NCBI RefSeq assembly: GCF_012516315.1
Contig: NZ_CP051185.1
Span: 3,725,363 to 3,789,362 of the forward strand
Reading direction: 5' to 3'
Source: Limnospira fusiformis SAG 85.79
GTDB lineage: Bacteria > Cyanobacteriota > Cyanobacteriia > Cyanobacteriales > Microcoleaceae
Length of the DNA: 64,000 nt
The position numbers were made by a program, and so were the translations under genes. This document shows positions 9,235-18,688 of the stretch, one piece after another (the stretch's first letter is position 1; each line of letters starts with the position of its first letter). The notes below the pieces were generated by a model. It saw only the letters and a list, made by a program, of their open reading frames with translations. It was not told the DNA's origin and searched no databases.

Positions 9235-11001
9235 ATGATTCCTGCTACCCGCTATTTTGGGATTTTTGGTCTGTTACTGTCTAGTGTGATCTCGATTTTG
9301 ATTATGGTTTCAATAGCCTTACAACCTCATCTCCTTAGCGATCCTTTTTTACAGCTACCCACAGAAAACTCAGTCCGGGTCGTGTGGTTTACCGAGTTTT
9401 CTGGTTCTGATCATCAGGTGAGTTATGGGGTAGACCTCCAACAAAATGCGATCGCCACCACCTCCCAACTAACTCGCACTCGGGAAGACCAAAATTCCTG
9501 GGTAGGGGTCCAAACCCCAAACAACCGCATCTACACCCAACCTATTTCCAGACCCATTTGGCGACACGAAGCCACTATTACAGACCTAACCCCAGGCCAA
9601 CGGGTTCCCTATCAAGTTCACAGTACCACAGACAACGGCATCCCCATCAGTAGCCAAGTGTTCAGCCTAGCTGGCTTACCCCAACCCGGGACACCTTTAA
9701 AAATCCTCCTCACCTCCGACCACCAACTTAAACCCATGACCGCCGCCAATCTCAATATAGGTGCAAGAACAGTCGATATTGATGCTGTTTTTATGGCTGG
9801 TGATTTAGTCAATATTCCCGATCGCGCTTCCGAATGGTTCGACGATAATCGCGGCGGGGCCTTTTTCCCCTGTCTGCAAGGTCGCGCCCATTATCAACTC
9901 GAAAAAAATGGTGTTACCACTACTTATAAAGGCGGCGCTTTAATTCAAAATGTACCCTTATTCCCCGCTATTGGAAATCATGAAATCATGGGGGCTTTTT
10001 CCGAAACCGACAGCTTAAACAACCAGTTTAATAATAGTTACCCTCAATTTGCCGCCCAACAGCTTTATCAACAAAATTCTGCCACCATCAACCCCAATAA
10101 TGACCCCGACATAGCACAACAATGGATCCAAGACCATAGCTTCAACTTAGATACCTATAAACAAATATTTACTCTCCCCAATTCTCCTCAAAATTATTAT
10201 GCTACTACCTTTGGAGATGTCCGGTTAGTAGTTTTATTGGCGACTAATGTTTGGCGAGTTGATAGGTTAGACTCCCACGCTAGAGGACGTTATCGAGAAA
10301 GAGACGCAGACTTTGACCGTCCGGAAAATTGGGGCTATGGACAACATTTGTTTGAACCTATTTCCGCCGGAAGCGAACAATATATATGGTTACAACAGGA
10401 ACTCAATAGCCCGGAATTTCAACAGGCTAAATATAAAATCGTTATGTTCCATCACCCTCCCCACACTTTAGGGGATAATATAGTTCCCGCCTATACAGAC
10501 CCTGTGCAAATTAAGACTGTTGATAATAACGGCAAGATTATTATGATTCGCTATGAATATCCCAAACCATCTGATTATTTAATTAGGGATGTTATGCCAT
10601 TATTAGAAGCCGCCGGAGTGCAACTGGTGTATTACGGACATTCCCACCTGTGGAACCGATTTATAGGACCCACCGGAATTAACTTTTTAGAATCTTCCAA
10701 TGTCGGAAATAGTTATGGTGCGGCTTGGGGAAATAATCGCCGATTTGTTCCCCCAGCATTTACCGAAGAATATACCCCCCTAGGAGACCCCAACGGACTC
10801 CAACCTATCATTCCTAACCTTAGTCCCGTTTCTGATAGAGATGGCGCACCTCAACCCTATATCGCTAGTAATGATATTACAGTTTTTAGTATTTTGGACA
10901 CGGGGACGGCTACTGTTAGCAGCTATCTCTTTAACACAGAACAGCCTAATAGTCAAGTGATCAAATTTGATGAGTTTTCCCTATTGACCCCCAATAGCTG
11001 A
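9235..11001 (+). CDS. Secreted or membrane-anchored metallophosphoesterase
   Basis: 588 residues. N-terminal hydrophobic segment ('FGLLLSSVISILIMVSIAL', about residues 9-27) acts as signal/anchor. A fibronectin-like region (about 40-150, 'SVRVVWFTEFSGSDHQVSYG') resembles purple acid phosphatases. Then a calcineurin-like catalytic domain: 'FMAGDLVN' (about 186), 'GNHEIMG' (about 247), 'FHHPPH' (about 405), 'YGHSHLW' (about 467). These are the metal ligands of the phosphoesterase fold. Probably hydrolyses phosphomonoesters or diesters outside the cytoplasm; the substrate is unknown. Stands alone between lysC and tRNA-Phe. Confidence 0.85.
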   Translation: MIPATRYFGIFGLLLSSVISILIMVSIALQPHLLSDPFLQLPTENSVRVVWFTEFSGSDHQVSYGVDLQQNAIATTSQLTRTREDQNSWVGVQTPNNRIYTQPISRPIWRHEATITDLTPGQRVPYQVHSTTDNGIPISSQVFSLAGLPQPGTPLKILLTSDHQLKPMTAANLNIGARTVDIDAVFMAGDLVNIPDRASEWFDDNRGGAFFPCLQGRAHYQLEKNGVTTTYKGGALIQNVPLFPAIGNHEIMGAFSETDSLNNQFNNSYPQFAAQQLYQQNSATINPNNDPDIAQQWIQDHSFNLDTYKQIFTLPNSPQNYYATTFGDVRLVVLLATNVWRVDRLDSHARGRYRERDADFDRPENWGYGQHLFEPISAGSEQYIWLQQELNSPEFQQAKYKIVMFHHPPHTLGDNIVPAYTDPVQIKTVDNNGKIIMIRYEYPKPSDYLIRDVMPLLEAAGVQLVYYGHSHLWNRFIGPTGINFLESSNVGNSYGAAWGNNRRFVPPAFTEEYTPLGDPNGLQPIIPNLSPVSDRDGAPQPYIASNDITVFSILDTGTATVSSYLFNTEQPNSQVIKFDEFSLLTPNS

Positions 11002-11057
11002 TCAACCCATATACATCGGCTTTTGAGTTCACTATCAAAAAAATTCCGCCTAGGGGG

Positions 11058-11087
11058 TTGACAAAATCGATTTACTGCTGATACGAT
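11058..11087 (+). promoter_or_regulatory. Promoter of tRNA-Phe
   Basis: TTGACA (11058-11063), an 18-base spacer and TACGAT (11082-11087), ending about 18 bases before the mature tRNA. The -35 is perfect and the -10 matches four of six. Confidence 0.5.
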
Positions 11088-11105
11088 AGTTAATCGTGGG
11101 AATAA

Positions 11106-11178
<73 letters not shown>

Positions 11179-11236
11179 TTTTTGGAAAAACCTGATCCTG
11201 ACTGCGATAGCCGGGGAACACTTAACCCGGTAGTCG

Positions 11237-12052
11237 TACCTAATTACTCAGATATTACTCACAATCTAGTCCTAGCACAGGAAAATAATTCTGTCAATAG
11301 GATGATTACTCAGTCAACAAGCACAACTTAGTCAATCTGTCAAATATCCATATCACCCCCCAACCAAACACGCGATAGGTTAACTCCCTTGTGATACCCG
11401 TCAAGGGTATCCCTATCGGTTCGTGCCTCACCCTTGACTGCTATCACGTCGGTCGTTTCCCCAAAGAGTGTTTGTTCCGGTTGGGGGGAGGATATGTTTC
11501 AAAATCAACCACGACAACAGCAGAAGATAATTCCCCAAGCTATCAATGTACAAAGATATCAGACCGCCTTTCCGTGGACTATACCTATAGGTAAACCTAT
11601 GTGCGATCGCCTAATCTAAACTATCTCCTACCGGAACCAACCCGATACCCCTAAACAACTTTTCAACTGGTGACAATTACCGAGATGGGAATCGATACCC
11701 ACATAATCCTCAGCAAGTCTCCAATCTTTGATGGTAATCATCCCGTGTGGAAACCGATACCAACATAATCAGTTCACCCCCAAAATCTTAGCCGTAAGTT
11801 GTAGGTAAAGCTATCTGTTAGGGGTAAAGTAGTTCTGGGTATTATGTGGACATTATAGGGTGAGCATTCATATAAACCGTTCTCAGGCCTGTGTTCTCAG
11901 GCCTGTGTTGGGAAAATATGCAGACACCCCCATTCATATAAACCGTTCTCAGGCCTGTGTTCTCAGGCCTGTGTTGGGAAAATATGCAGACACCCCCTAC
12001 AGTCAGAAACCATAGGGGGCAATTTAAGTTATTGGGGTAGCTGTTAGGTGTT
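11237..12052 (+). repeat. Long non-coding dispersed repeat, copy 1
   Basis: About 800 bases without a credible gene. Begins TACCTAATTACTCAGATATT and ends near the GCTGTTAGGTGTTA motif, where an IS630 element is inserted. A second same-strand copy follows tRNA-fMet at 59824-60712, and an inverted partial copy lies at 15009-15489. Long stretches are nearly identical among copies (e.g. the part around 11391-11500 and the part 11640-11870), while a short core near 11880-11990 is completely different in each copy. Contains small open frames that are not conserved between copies, so I treat it as non-coding. Confidence 0.8.
11865..11996 (+). repeat. Perfect 66-bp tandem duplication in the repeat core
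   Basis: Units 11865-11930 and 11931-11996 are identical. Each unit holds two direct copies of TTCTCAGGCCTGTG, which contains the palindrome CAGGCCTG. This lies precisely in the part of the repeat that differs in the other two copies. Confidence 0.9.
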
Positions 12053-13196
12053 ATATCAAGTTCGCTTAATCGGTTATAATATCAGTGACCAATGCCAAAC
12101 TTGCGTTATGCCCAGACGAATTAGTATAGCTCCCCACTTAAGTACCGAAGAACTTGGCCGGGCTGATCACCAAGCCCAAGAGGGCTTGGAAAGTCGCCAA
12201 TATCAAATTATTTGGTTGTTGGCTAAGGGGAAGACCACGGAGGAAGTCCAAGAAATTACGGGCTACAGTCGCATCTGGATTTATGAATTGGTAAAGAGAT
12301 ACAACCAATTGGGATTAAAAGGGCTGGGTGCGCGCCGAAAAGGAAATCCCGGACATCCACCGTTAATTGATGATGTGACTCAAGCTCAGTTATGGCAAGC
12401 CCTGCAAGGAACAGCGCCGGATGGGGGACTGTGGAACGGTCGCCAGGTGGCAGACTGGTTGACAGGAGTAACTGGACGAAAAATTAGCCGACAAAGGGGA
12501 TGGGAGATTCTGCGACAAATGACATTTCGGCTTCGTGTACCGAGACCGGCTCACATCGAAAGTGACGAAGACGAGCAGCAAGCCTGGAAAAAAAAACTGG
12601 TAACGGAGTTAGAGGGACTTCGCCGGAGATACCCTGATGCACAGGTGCAATTGTGGAGCGAAGATGAACACCGTCTGGGACTCAAACCGGTGATGCGACG
12701 TATTTATGTAGCGGAAGATTGTCAACCACTCGCCCATATTAATTGGAAATTCGAGTGGTTATGGCTATATGGTTTTGTGAGACCGGAAACGGGAGAGACT
12801 TATTGGTGGATTATACCTTACGTCAATACAACTCTATTTAGTCGAGTGTTACAGGAGTTTGCTGCCGAATTTAAATTAGGTCCAAATCAACACATTATGT
12901 TAGTGGTTGATCAAGCCGGATGGCATATCAGTAAGAATCTGAAAGTACCCGAAGGACTGCATTTAATGTTTCTACCGTCCCATTCCCCGGAACTACAACC
13001 AGCAGAAAGACTGTGGCCTCTGGTAGATGAACCCATTGCCAATCGTTCATTTGAGAATCTTGATCAGCTAGAGGAACTCTTGTGTGCTCGCTGCCGAAGT
13101 TTGTGGAAACAGCGCGAATTAATTCGAGGCTTGACCAGTTTTCATTGGTGGCCTCAAACCGAGACTTTACTATAATTGATTATCCGGACTTGATAT
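12053..13196 (+). mobile_element. IS630-type insertion sequence (first type)
   Basis: About 1.14 kb. Ends are imperfect inverted repeats: left ATATCAAGTTCGCTTAATCG, right end reverse complement ATATCAAGTCCGGATAATCA. Inserted in the end of repeat copy 1, whose GGTGTTA motif reappears on both sides. IS630/Tc1 elements target TA, consistent with the TA-rich junctions, though I cannot fix the exact duplication. Confidence 0.8.
12108..13175 (+). CDS. IS630 family transposase
   Basis: 355 residues from the ATG at 12108 ('MPRRISIAPHLSTEEL'); the frame is open to 12048 but that start is not family-like. N-terminal helix-turn-helix ('GKTTEEVQEITGYSRIWIYE'), then a DDE_3 catalytic domain with the triad in 'WSEDEHRLGL', 'MLVVDQAGWH' and 'PELQPAERLW'. 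Intact, so possibly active. Confidence 0.9.
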   Translation: MPRRISIAPHLSTEELGRADHQAQEGLESRQYQIIWLLAKGKTTEEVQEITGYSRIWIYELVKRYNQLGLKGLGARRKGNPGHPPLIDDVTQAQLWQALQGTAPDGGLWNGRQVADWLTGVTGRKISRQRGWEILRQMTFRLRVPRPAHIESDEDEQQAWKKKLVTELEGLRRRYPDAQVQLWSEDEHRLGLKPVMRRIYVAEDCQPLAHINWKFEWLWLYGFVRPETGETYWWIIPYVNTTLFSRVLQEFAAEFKLGPNQHIMLVVDQAGWHISKNLKVPEGLHLMFLPSHSPELQPAERLWPLVDEPIANRSFENLDQLEELLCARCRSLWKQRELIRGLTSFHWWPQTETLL

Positions 13197-13209
13197 TAGG
13201 TGTTAGGGT

Positions 13210-13539
13210 TTACGCCAGTTTGGGGTTGCACCGATAAAACATAGCTATAGCAGCCTGTTGAATCTTTTCATTGGTAGTCTGGTCAGATTTTCCGATATAG
13301 ATATGGTGGTTGATTTTACCGTCCCAGCCCTTTAGGTTCCAGTACGCGAAACCGTTGATAGATGTTTTTTTGCAAGCTGTAAACCTTTTGCCGTTTAACT
13401 CAACCGAAAATGACTTGTTTTTTCTCAGGTAGTCAAACCACTCGGGCGTATCTAGTTCTACACAAGTTCCACCGGGGCCCTGTAGGAAATTGCTGAAATT
13501 TCCAGTATGTAGGCTGATTACTGGCAATAACTTAGGCAT
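13210..13539 (-). CDS. Hypothetical small protein
   Basis: 109 residues from the ATG at 13539, which overlaps the last codons of the upstream 90-aa gene (ATGCCTAA), implying translational coupling; the longer frame to 13665 would overlap that gene fully. I do not recognise the family. Features: one Cys-containing 'RFTACKKTSINGFAYWNLKG' and 'HHIYIGKSDQTTNEKIQQAA', reminiscent of the short 'YW..Y...GK....YLGKS..T' modules seen in some phage/plasmid regulators and integrase arm domains, but this is only a resemblance. Lies in the stretch bounded by inverted long-repeat copies. Confidence 0.55.
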   Translation of the reverse strand: MPKLLPVISLHTGNFSNFLQGPGGTCVELDTPEWFDYLRKNKSFSVELNGKRFTACKKTSINGFAYWNLKGWDGKINHHIYIGKSDQTTNEKIQQAAIAMFYRCNPKLA

Positions 13540-13804
13540 TGAAGTCACCCCCCATAAAGATATCGCTACTGTAACCATTGCCACTAAAGTCGGGCATAAA
13601 TGATGCTGGCTGAATAACTGTCTCTTGAGACGATACCCACTTTTCTTGTACCGCCATAAAATCAACAGCGGCGTTATGGGCGATTTCGGCTAATTTCACC
13701 CTGATATCTTGGTTAGAGTAGGGGATATCTCGTGACATCATTTGGGTGTAAATATCACGTGCTAATTCCGCGATAACCATCAACCTTGCTTGTTCTTCGT
13801 TCAT
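13532..13804 (-). CDS. Hypothetical small protein
   Basis: 90 residues; acidic, helical N-terminal half ('EEQARLMVIAELARDIYTQM', 'VKLAEIAHNAAVDFMAVQEK') and a glycine-rich tail. An AGAGGAT ribosome-binding site lies about 12 bases before the ATG. Overlaps the start of the 109-aa gene. Not recognised; the pairing suggests the two small proteins act together, possibly as cargo of the mobile region. Confidence 0.5.
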   Translation of the reverse strand: MNEEQARLMVIAELARDIYTQMMSRDIPYSNQDIRVKLAEIAHNAAVDFMAVQEKWVSSQETVIQPASFMPDFSGNGYSSDIFMGGDFNA

Positions 13805-13866
13805 GATATGGTTTTATCCTCTTAGTGTGTTGTTTGCCGTAGTTTACCGTCATGGCGGACGGATAT

Positions 13867-13989
13867 TTATTGGACTTTATCCATTAAGTGTTTTGTGTAA
13901 TTCAGTTCTTTAATCAGCAATTGTCTTTTGAGTTCAGTAATGGTTAATTCTTTTTCGCAATCATCTAGTACAGCCTTTATTTCAATCAT
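13867..13989 (-). CDS. Possible 40-aa protein, start supplied by an IS end
   Basis: Short frame with a charged helical composition ('DDCEKELTITELKRQLLIKE'). Its ATG and first six codons lie inside the end of the adjacent IS630-type element (element end at 13971), so it may be the truncated C-terminus of an older gene now opened by IS sequence. It runs in the same direction as the two small genes downstream. Confidence 0.3.
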   Translation of the reverse strand: MIEIKAVLDDCEKELTITELKRQLLIKELNYTKHLMDKVQ

Positions 13990-15008
13990 TAAGCACAGTA
14001 ACAACACTTGGTAAACCAGTTATTAAAACACTGTAAATCCACAAGGCTTACCGCCACTTCTACCAATCTCACTAATAATTCCATGGTCTCCGTCCTGAAC
14101 TTGCACACTAAACTTTTGAGCTGTGACCACATCATCTCTATCGGGTTAAACTCAGGGGAATACACCGGCAGATATTCTACCCTGGCTCCTACTGACTCTA
14201 TCATTTCTTTGACTTCTTCTCGATGATGAGAATTTCAGTTATCCATTACCACTACATCTCCTTTTTTTAATTTTGGCAATAAATCTAACTTGATGAATTG
14301 GAGAAAATCCTCTTTTTTCATTGACCCTTCTAATGTTTGAGTCGCTACCACTCCGGAGAGCTTAATTGCACCAATTATTGTCATTTTTTGACCTCGATAG
14401 GATTTCCGCAGTTCATAGACTTTTTTCCCTTTCGTCGCTCTGGCTAACGGTCTGCTCATCCCTACCCATAACCCACTTTCATCAATAAACACAAGCTTTT
14501 CAGGAGCCACATCTCTAATTCTTTACCAATAATCTACTCGCGCTTTCTGTACTTCTTCTGTTACTACTTTTTCGCTCCTGTATGTTTTTTTTGAGACTTA
14601 TATCGTGCTGCTTTAAAAATCTATCTATCATGGTCGTACTGACATTTATGCCCAGCTTGTCTCTGAGCTTATCACTATATTGCCATAAGGTCAGGTCGGG
14701 GTGGGCTTCTACAATATCTATCACGGCTTCCTCATGCTTAGATCAAATGCTTTTCTTTTTAGTGCCACACTTACGAGGAGATAAGTCTCCCGTTAATCGA
14801 TACTGTTTGACCAGTCGCCTTACCGTGTCTGGACTCACCAAAAAGCGTTTCGCTACTTTTCGGATAGAAGTGTCTCCTTTTTCATAGGCTTCTACTATCT
14901 TTTTCCGAAAATCTAAAGAGTAACGGCTCATGGTAGTTGGTTGTGATAACTTATACAATAGCCATACATTATACTGTACTTTGTGTTTTGTGTTTTGTGT
15001 AAAGGCTG
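13971..15008 (-). mobile_element. Decayed IS630-type element (second type)
   Basis: 1,038 bp. Short inverted ends CAGCCTTTA (13971 rightwards, and reverse complement ending at 15008), flanked by TA at 13969-13970 and 15009-15010, the expected IS630 target duplication. It is inserted at the edge of the inverted repeat copy 3. Confidence 0.75.
13989..14931 (-). pseudogene. IS630 family transposase, multiply broken
   Basis: Begins 'MSRYSLDFRKKIVEAYEKGD' with a helix-turn-helix, and later carries the DDE triad ('VFIDESGLW', 'VVVMDN', 'SPEFNPIEMMWS'). Interrupted by an in-frame TGA near 14743, a frame change near 14510-14515, and a second in-frame TGA near 14235 immediately after 'VMDN'. Not functional as read. 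Confidence 0.85.
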
Positions 15009-15489
15009 TAACTTAAATTGCCCCCTATGGTTTCTGACTGTAGGGGGTGTCTGCATATTTTTTTACTCTCATTATGAGAACTCATTATGAGAATTAGATT
15101 ATATGAATGCTCACCCTATAATGTCCACATAATACCCAGAACTACTTTACCCCTAACAGATAGCTTTACCTACAACTTACGGCTAAGGTTTTGGGGGTGA
15201 ACTGATTATGTTGGTATCGGTTTCCGCACGGGATGATTACCATCAAAGATTGGAGACTTGCTGAGGATTATGTGGGTATCGATTCCCATCTCGGTAATTG
15301 TCACCAGTTGAAAAGTTGTTTAGGGGTATCGGGTTGGAGTCGGTAGATGATAGCCCATAGTTTCCCCTCACCGAGGATTATGAATCAGACCCATAGATAA
15401 CCGGATAGGCGATCGCACATAGGCTTACCTATAGGTCTAGTCCACGGAAAGGCGGTCTGATATCTTTGTACATTGATAGCTTGGGGAAT
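15009..15489 (-). repeat. Long non-coding dispersed repeat, copy 3 (inverted, truncated)
   Basis: Reverse complement of the distal half of the repeat at 11237-12052, ending with the same CAGTCAGAAACCATAGGGGG element. Its variable core holds two tandem copies of CTCATTATGAGAA (15068-15080 and 15081-15093), a palindromic unit unlike that of the other copies. The outer end is cut by an IS630 insertion at 15490. It retains about 40 bases (around 15360-15400) that copy 1 has lost. Confidence 0.8.
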
Positions 15490-15491
15490 TA

Positions 15492-16449
15492 TAGCATTAG
15501 TCAAGGTGGTTAGGACGCAGCTTTGAGAACGGAATCCATGGCATCATGGAGAGAATCAAACTGCTCAATGCAGTGGCGAATGCGGGCTTTCAGCCACGAC
15601 CAACATTTCTCTATCTTGTTGAGGTCTGGCGAATAAGGTGGTAGATAGAGTAAACGGCATTGAGCTGCCTCCACCAGTTCAGCAATCCGCCCCCCTTTAT
15701 GAAACGTTGCATTGTCCAATACTAGAGTCTGACCTGGCTTCAATGTTGGAATTAAGATGAACTCCAACCACAACTCAAACACTGTCCGATTACAACAACC
15801 CTCAAAGCTAAAGGGAGCTAAGAGTTGTTGATGACACCATGCGGCTATCATACTTACCCTGCCCTGCCTCTTCCCTGATTTGAGTGCATGGAAGCGTTTT
15901 CCTTCCTCGCAGTAACCATAAGGGTAATCCGAGTCCTGACTATTCATGCCGGCTTCATCGAGGTAGACCACTTCTTCCGGCTCCATCTGTTCAATCTGAG
16001 CCATAAACTCCTCTCGCTGTTGCTTCCAACGTTCTTGGTAGCCGTAAGTTTTTTTTTCTGGTGAAGCCAATTTTCTTCAAGGCTCTGGATATGGTGCGAG
16101 GAGAGATGTCGTCATCCCAAAGTTCAGCCATTTGAGCGGAGGTTTTGTCGCCATGCTCTTGGGCAAAAGCCTTGAATTTTTGCCAGTCGGTAATTTTGTG
16201 GTTATTGCCAGGTCGGTGATGAGGTTTAGGGAGGAAGTCTCCGGTCTGTGCTTTTCTTTGCAGCCAGAGATTAATGGTGTTCCTGCTGACATGGAAAACT
16301 TGACTGGCTTCTGTTTTGGGCATACCGTCTAGTTCAATGGCATCAATAACTTTTTGTCTGAGGTCGTAACTATAGGAGGCTGGCATTTTTGGTCTTCTTA
16401 GTCATCTCGTCCTCTCCATTATACGTCCTAAGTTTTCTGTCTTGTGCTA
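15492..16449 (-). mobile_element. IS630-type element, third type, copy A
   Basis: 958 bp, flanked by TA at 15490-15491 and 16450-16451. Inverted ends TAGCATTAGTCAAGG... and TAGCACAAGACAGAA..., each leading into TAGGACG. Two further near-identical copies follow at 16531 and 17614, all in the same orientation. Confidence 0.9.
15510..16386 (-). pseudogene. IS630 family transposase, frame broken at an A9 run
   Basis: About 291 codons. N-terminal HTH part reads from 16386 ('PASYSYDLRQKVIDAIELDG'); the DDE part reads in another frame ('VVYLDEAGMNSQDSD', 'LVLDNATFHKGG', 'SPDLNKIEKCWSWLK'). The break is a run of nine A (coding strand, around 16050-16058) where copies B and C have eight. Nine A is a known substrate for polymerase slippage, so some full-length protein could still be made. 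Confidence 0.85.
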
Positions 16450-16530
16450 TAACTGGAGAGTCACTCCTTTGGGACATTCCCCTTTAAAGTCTTGATAGGC
16501 TTTCAAGAATCTAGCGTAACTCTCATCGTA

Positions 16531-17489
16531 TAGCATTAGTCAAGGTGGTTAGGACGCAGCTTTGAGAACGGAATCCATGGCATCATGGAGAGAATCAAAC
16601 TGCTCAATACAATGGCGAATGCGGGCTTTCAACCACGACCAACATTTTTCTCTATCTTGTTGAGGTCTGGCGAATAAGGTGGTAGATAGAGTAAACGGCA
16701 TTGAGCCGCCTCCACTAGCTCAGGAATCCGTCCCCCTTTATGAAACGTTGCATTGTCTAGCACTAGAGTCTGACCTGGCTTCAGTGTTGGAATTAAGATG
16801 AACTCCAACCACAACTCAAACACTGTCCGATTACAACAACCCTCAAAGCTAAAGGGGGCTAAGAGTTGTTGATGACACCATGCCGCAATCATGCTCACCC
16901 TGCCCTGCCTCTTCCCGGATTTGAGGACATGGAAGCGTTGTCCTTGCTCACAGTAACCATAAGGATAATCCGAGTCTTGACTATTGATGCCAGCTTCATC
17001 GAGGTAAACCAACCCTTCCGGCTCCATCTGTTCAATCTGAGCAATAAACTCCTCTCGCTGTTGCTCATCACGTTCTTGGTAGCCGTAAGTTTTTTTTCTG
17101 GTGAAGCCAATTTTCTTCAAGGCTCTGGATATGGTGCGAGGAGAGATGTCGTCATCCCAAAGTTCAGCCATTTGAGCTGCTGTTTTGTCGCTATGCTCTT
17201 GGGCAAAAGCTTTGAATTTATGCCAGTCGGTAATTTTGTGGTTATTGCCAGGTGGGTGATTAGGTTTAGGGAGGAAGTCTCCGGTCTGTGCTTTTTTTGG
17301 CAGCCAGAGATTAATGGTGTTCCGGCTGACATGGAAAACTTGACTGGCTTCTGTTTTGGGCATACCGTCTAGTTCAATTGCATCAATAACTTTTTGTCTG
17401 AGGTCGTAACTATAGGGGGCTGGCATTTTTGGTCTTCTTAGTCATCTCGTCCTCTCCATTATACGTCCTAACTTTCCTGTCTGGTGCTA
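16531..17489 (-). mobile_element. IS630-type element, third type, copy B
   Basis: 959 bp, TA at 16529-16530 and 17490-17491, same inverted ends as copy A. Only about 80 bases separate it from copy A. Confidence 0.9.
16549..17426 (-). pseudogene. IS630 family transposase, C-terminal frameshift
   Basis: Reads through the A8 site in one frame to 'SPDLNKIEKNVGRG' and then stops at 16629: two extra T on the plus strand near 16650 shift the frame just after the catalytic Glu, removing the last 30 or so residues. It carries several substitutions relative to copies A and C ('LPKKAQTGDFLPKPNHPPG'), so it is the most diverged copy. Confidence 0.85.
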
Positions 17490-17613
17490 TAGTTGCCCTT
17501 CCCCCCTACAGTAGGGGTATTAGTAGCGTTACTCATTTTTTACTCACTTGTTACTCTGCTACGGTTTTGAGTAACACCTAAGTAACGGTAGAATAGGGGT
17601 TATAAGCTATGTA

Positions 17614-18570
17614 TAGCATTAGTCAAGGTGGTTAGGACGCAGCTTTGAGAACGGAATCCATGGCATCATGGAGAGAATCAAACTGCTCAATGCAGTGGCG
17701 AATACGGGCTTTCAGCCACGACCAACATTTCTCTATCTTGTTGAGGTCTGGCGAATAAGGTGGTAGATAGAGTAAACGGCATTGAGCTGCCTCCACCAGT
17801 TCAGCAATCCGCCCCCCTTTATGAAACGTTGCATTGTCCAATACTAGAGTCTGACCTGGCTTCAATGTTGGAATTAAGATGAACTCCAACCACAACTCAA
17901 ACACTGTCCGATTACAACAACCCTCAAAGCTAAAGGGAGCTAAGAGTTATTGATGACACCATGCGGCTATCATACTTACCCTGCCCTGCCTCTTCCCTGA
18001 TTTGAGTGCATGGAAGCGTTTTCCTTCCTCGCAGTAACCATAAGGGTAATCCGAGTCCTGACTATTCATGCCGGCTTCATCGAGGTAGACCACTTCTTCC
18101 GGCTCCATCTGTTCAATCTGAGCCATAAACTCCTCTCGCTGTTGCTTCCAACGTTCTTGGTAGCCGTAAGTTTTTTTTCTGGTGAAGCCAATTTTCTTCA
18201 AGGCTCTGGATATGGTGCGAGGAGAGATGTCGTCATCCCAAAGTTCAGCCATTTGAGCGGAGGTTTTGTGGCCATGCTCTTGGGCAAAAGCCTTGAATTT
18301 TTGCCAGTCGGTAATTTTGTGGTTATTGCCAGGTCGGTGATGAGGTTTAGGGAGGAAGTCTCCGGTCTGTGCTTTTCTTTGCAGCCAGAGATTAATGGTG
18401 TTCCTGCTGACATGGAAAACTTGACTGGCTTCTGTTTTGGGCATACCGTCTAGTTCAATGGCATCAATAACTTTTTGTCTGAGGTCGTAACTATAGGGGG
18501 CTGGCATTTTGGGTCTTCTTAGTCATCTCGTCCTCTCCATTATACGTCCTAAGTGTTCTGTCTTGTGCTA
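17614..18570 (-). mobile_element. IS630-type element, third type, copy C
   Basis: 957 bp, TA at 17612-17613 and 18571-18572, same ends. Nearly identical to copy A. The 120 bases separating it from copy B hold a cluster of GTTACTC/GAGTAAC heptamers. Confidence 0.9.
17632..18507 (-). pseudogene. IS630 family transposase, nonsense mutation
   Basis: In frame from 18507 through the A8 site to 'MIAAWCHQ', then a TAA at 17947 where copy A reads CAA (a single G-to-A change on the plus strand). The remainder, with the catalytic 'LVLDNATFHKGG' and 'NKIEKCWSWLK', continues in frame to 17632. One base change would restore it. Confidence 0.85.
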
Positions 18571-18572
18571 TA

Positions 18573-18598
18573 TCAGGTTCAAGTCCCACCGCCCCCAC
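18573..18598 (+). other. tRNA-like 3' end remnant
   Basis: Directly after IS copy C the sequence GGTTCAAGTCCCACCGCCCCCA looks like the T-loop, 3' T-stem strand, acceptor strand and discriminator of a tRNA. No matching 5' half lies on the other side of the IS. It may be an attachment-site remnant of an integrated element, consistent with the relaxase scrap beside it. Confidence 0.35.
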
Positions 18599-18688
18599 TA
18601 TCATCAAACCCTTATCCGCACTGCGATCGCAATGCAACACAGGATAAGGGGTTTCCATATATGGACACAACTTGATAATATGGAGACA

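Noticed and set aside
11391..11619. Overlapping 60-70-aa frames in the long repeat
   Set aside because: Frames are not kept open in the other copies; no start signals.
14235..14745. Two in-frame TGA codons in the second IS630 transposase as recoding (Trp or selenocysteine)
   Set aside because: The gene also has a plain frameshift near 14510 and all other genes use TGA as stop, so decay is simpler.
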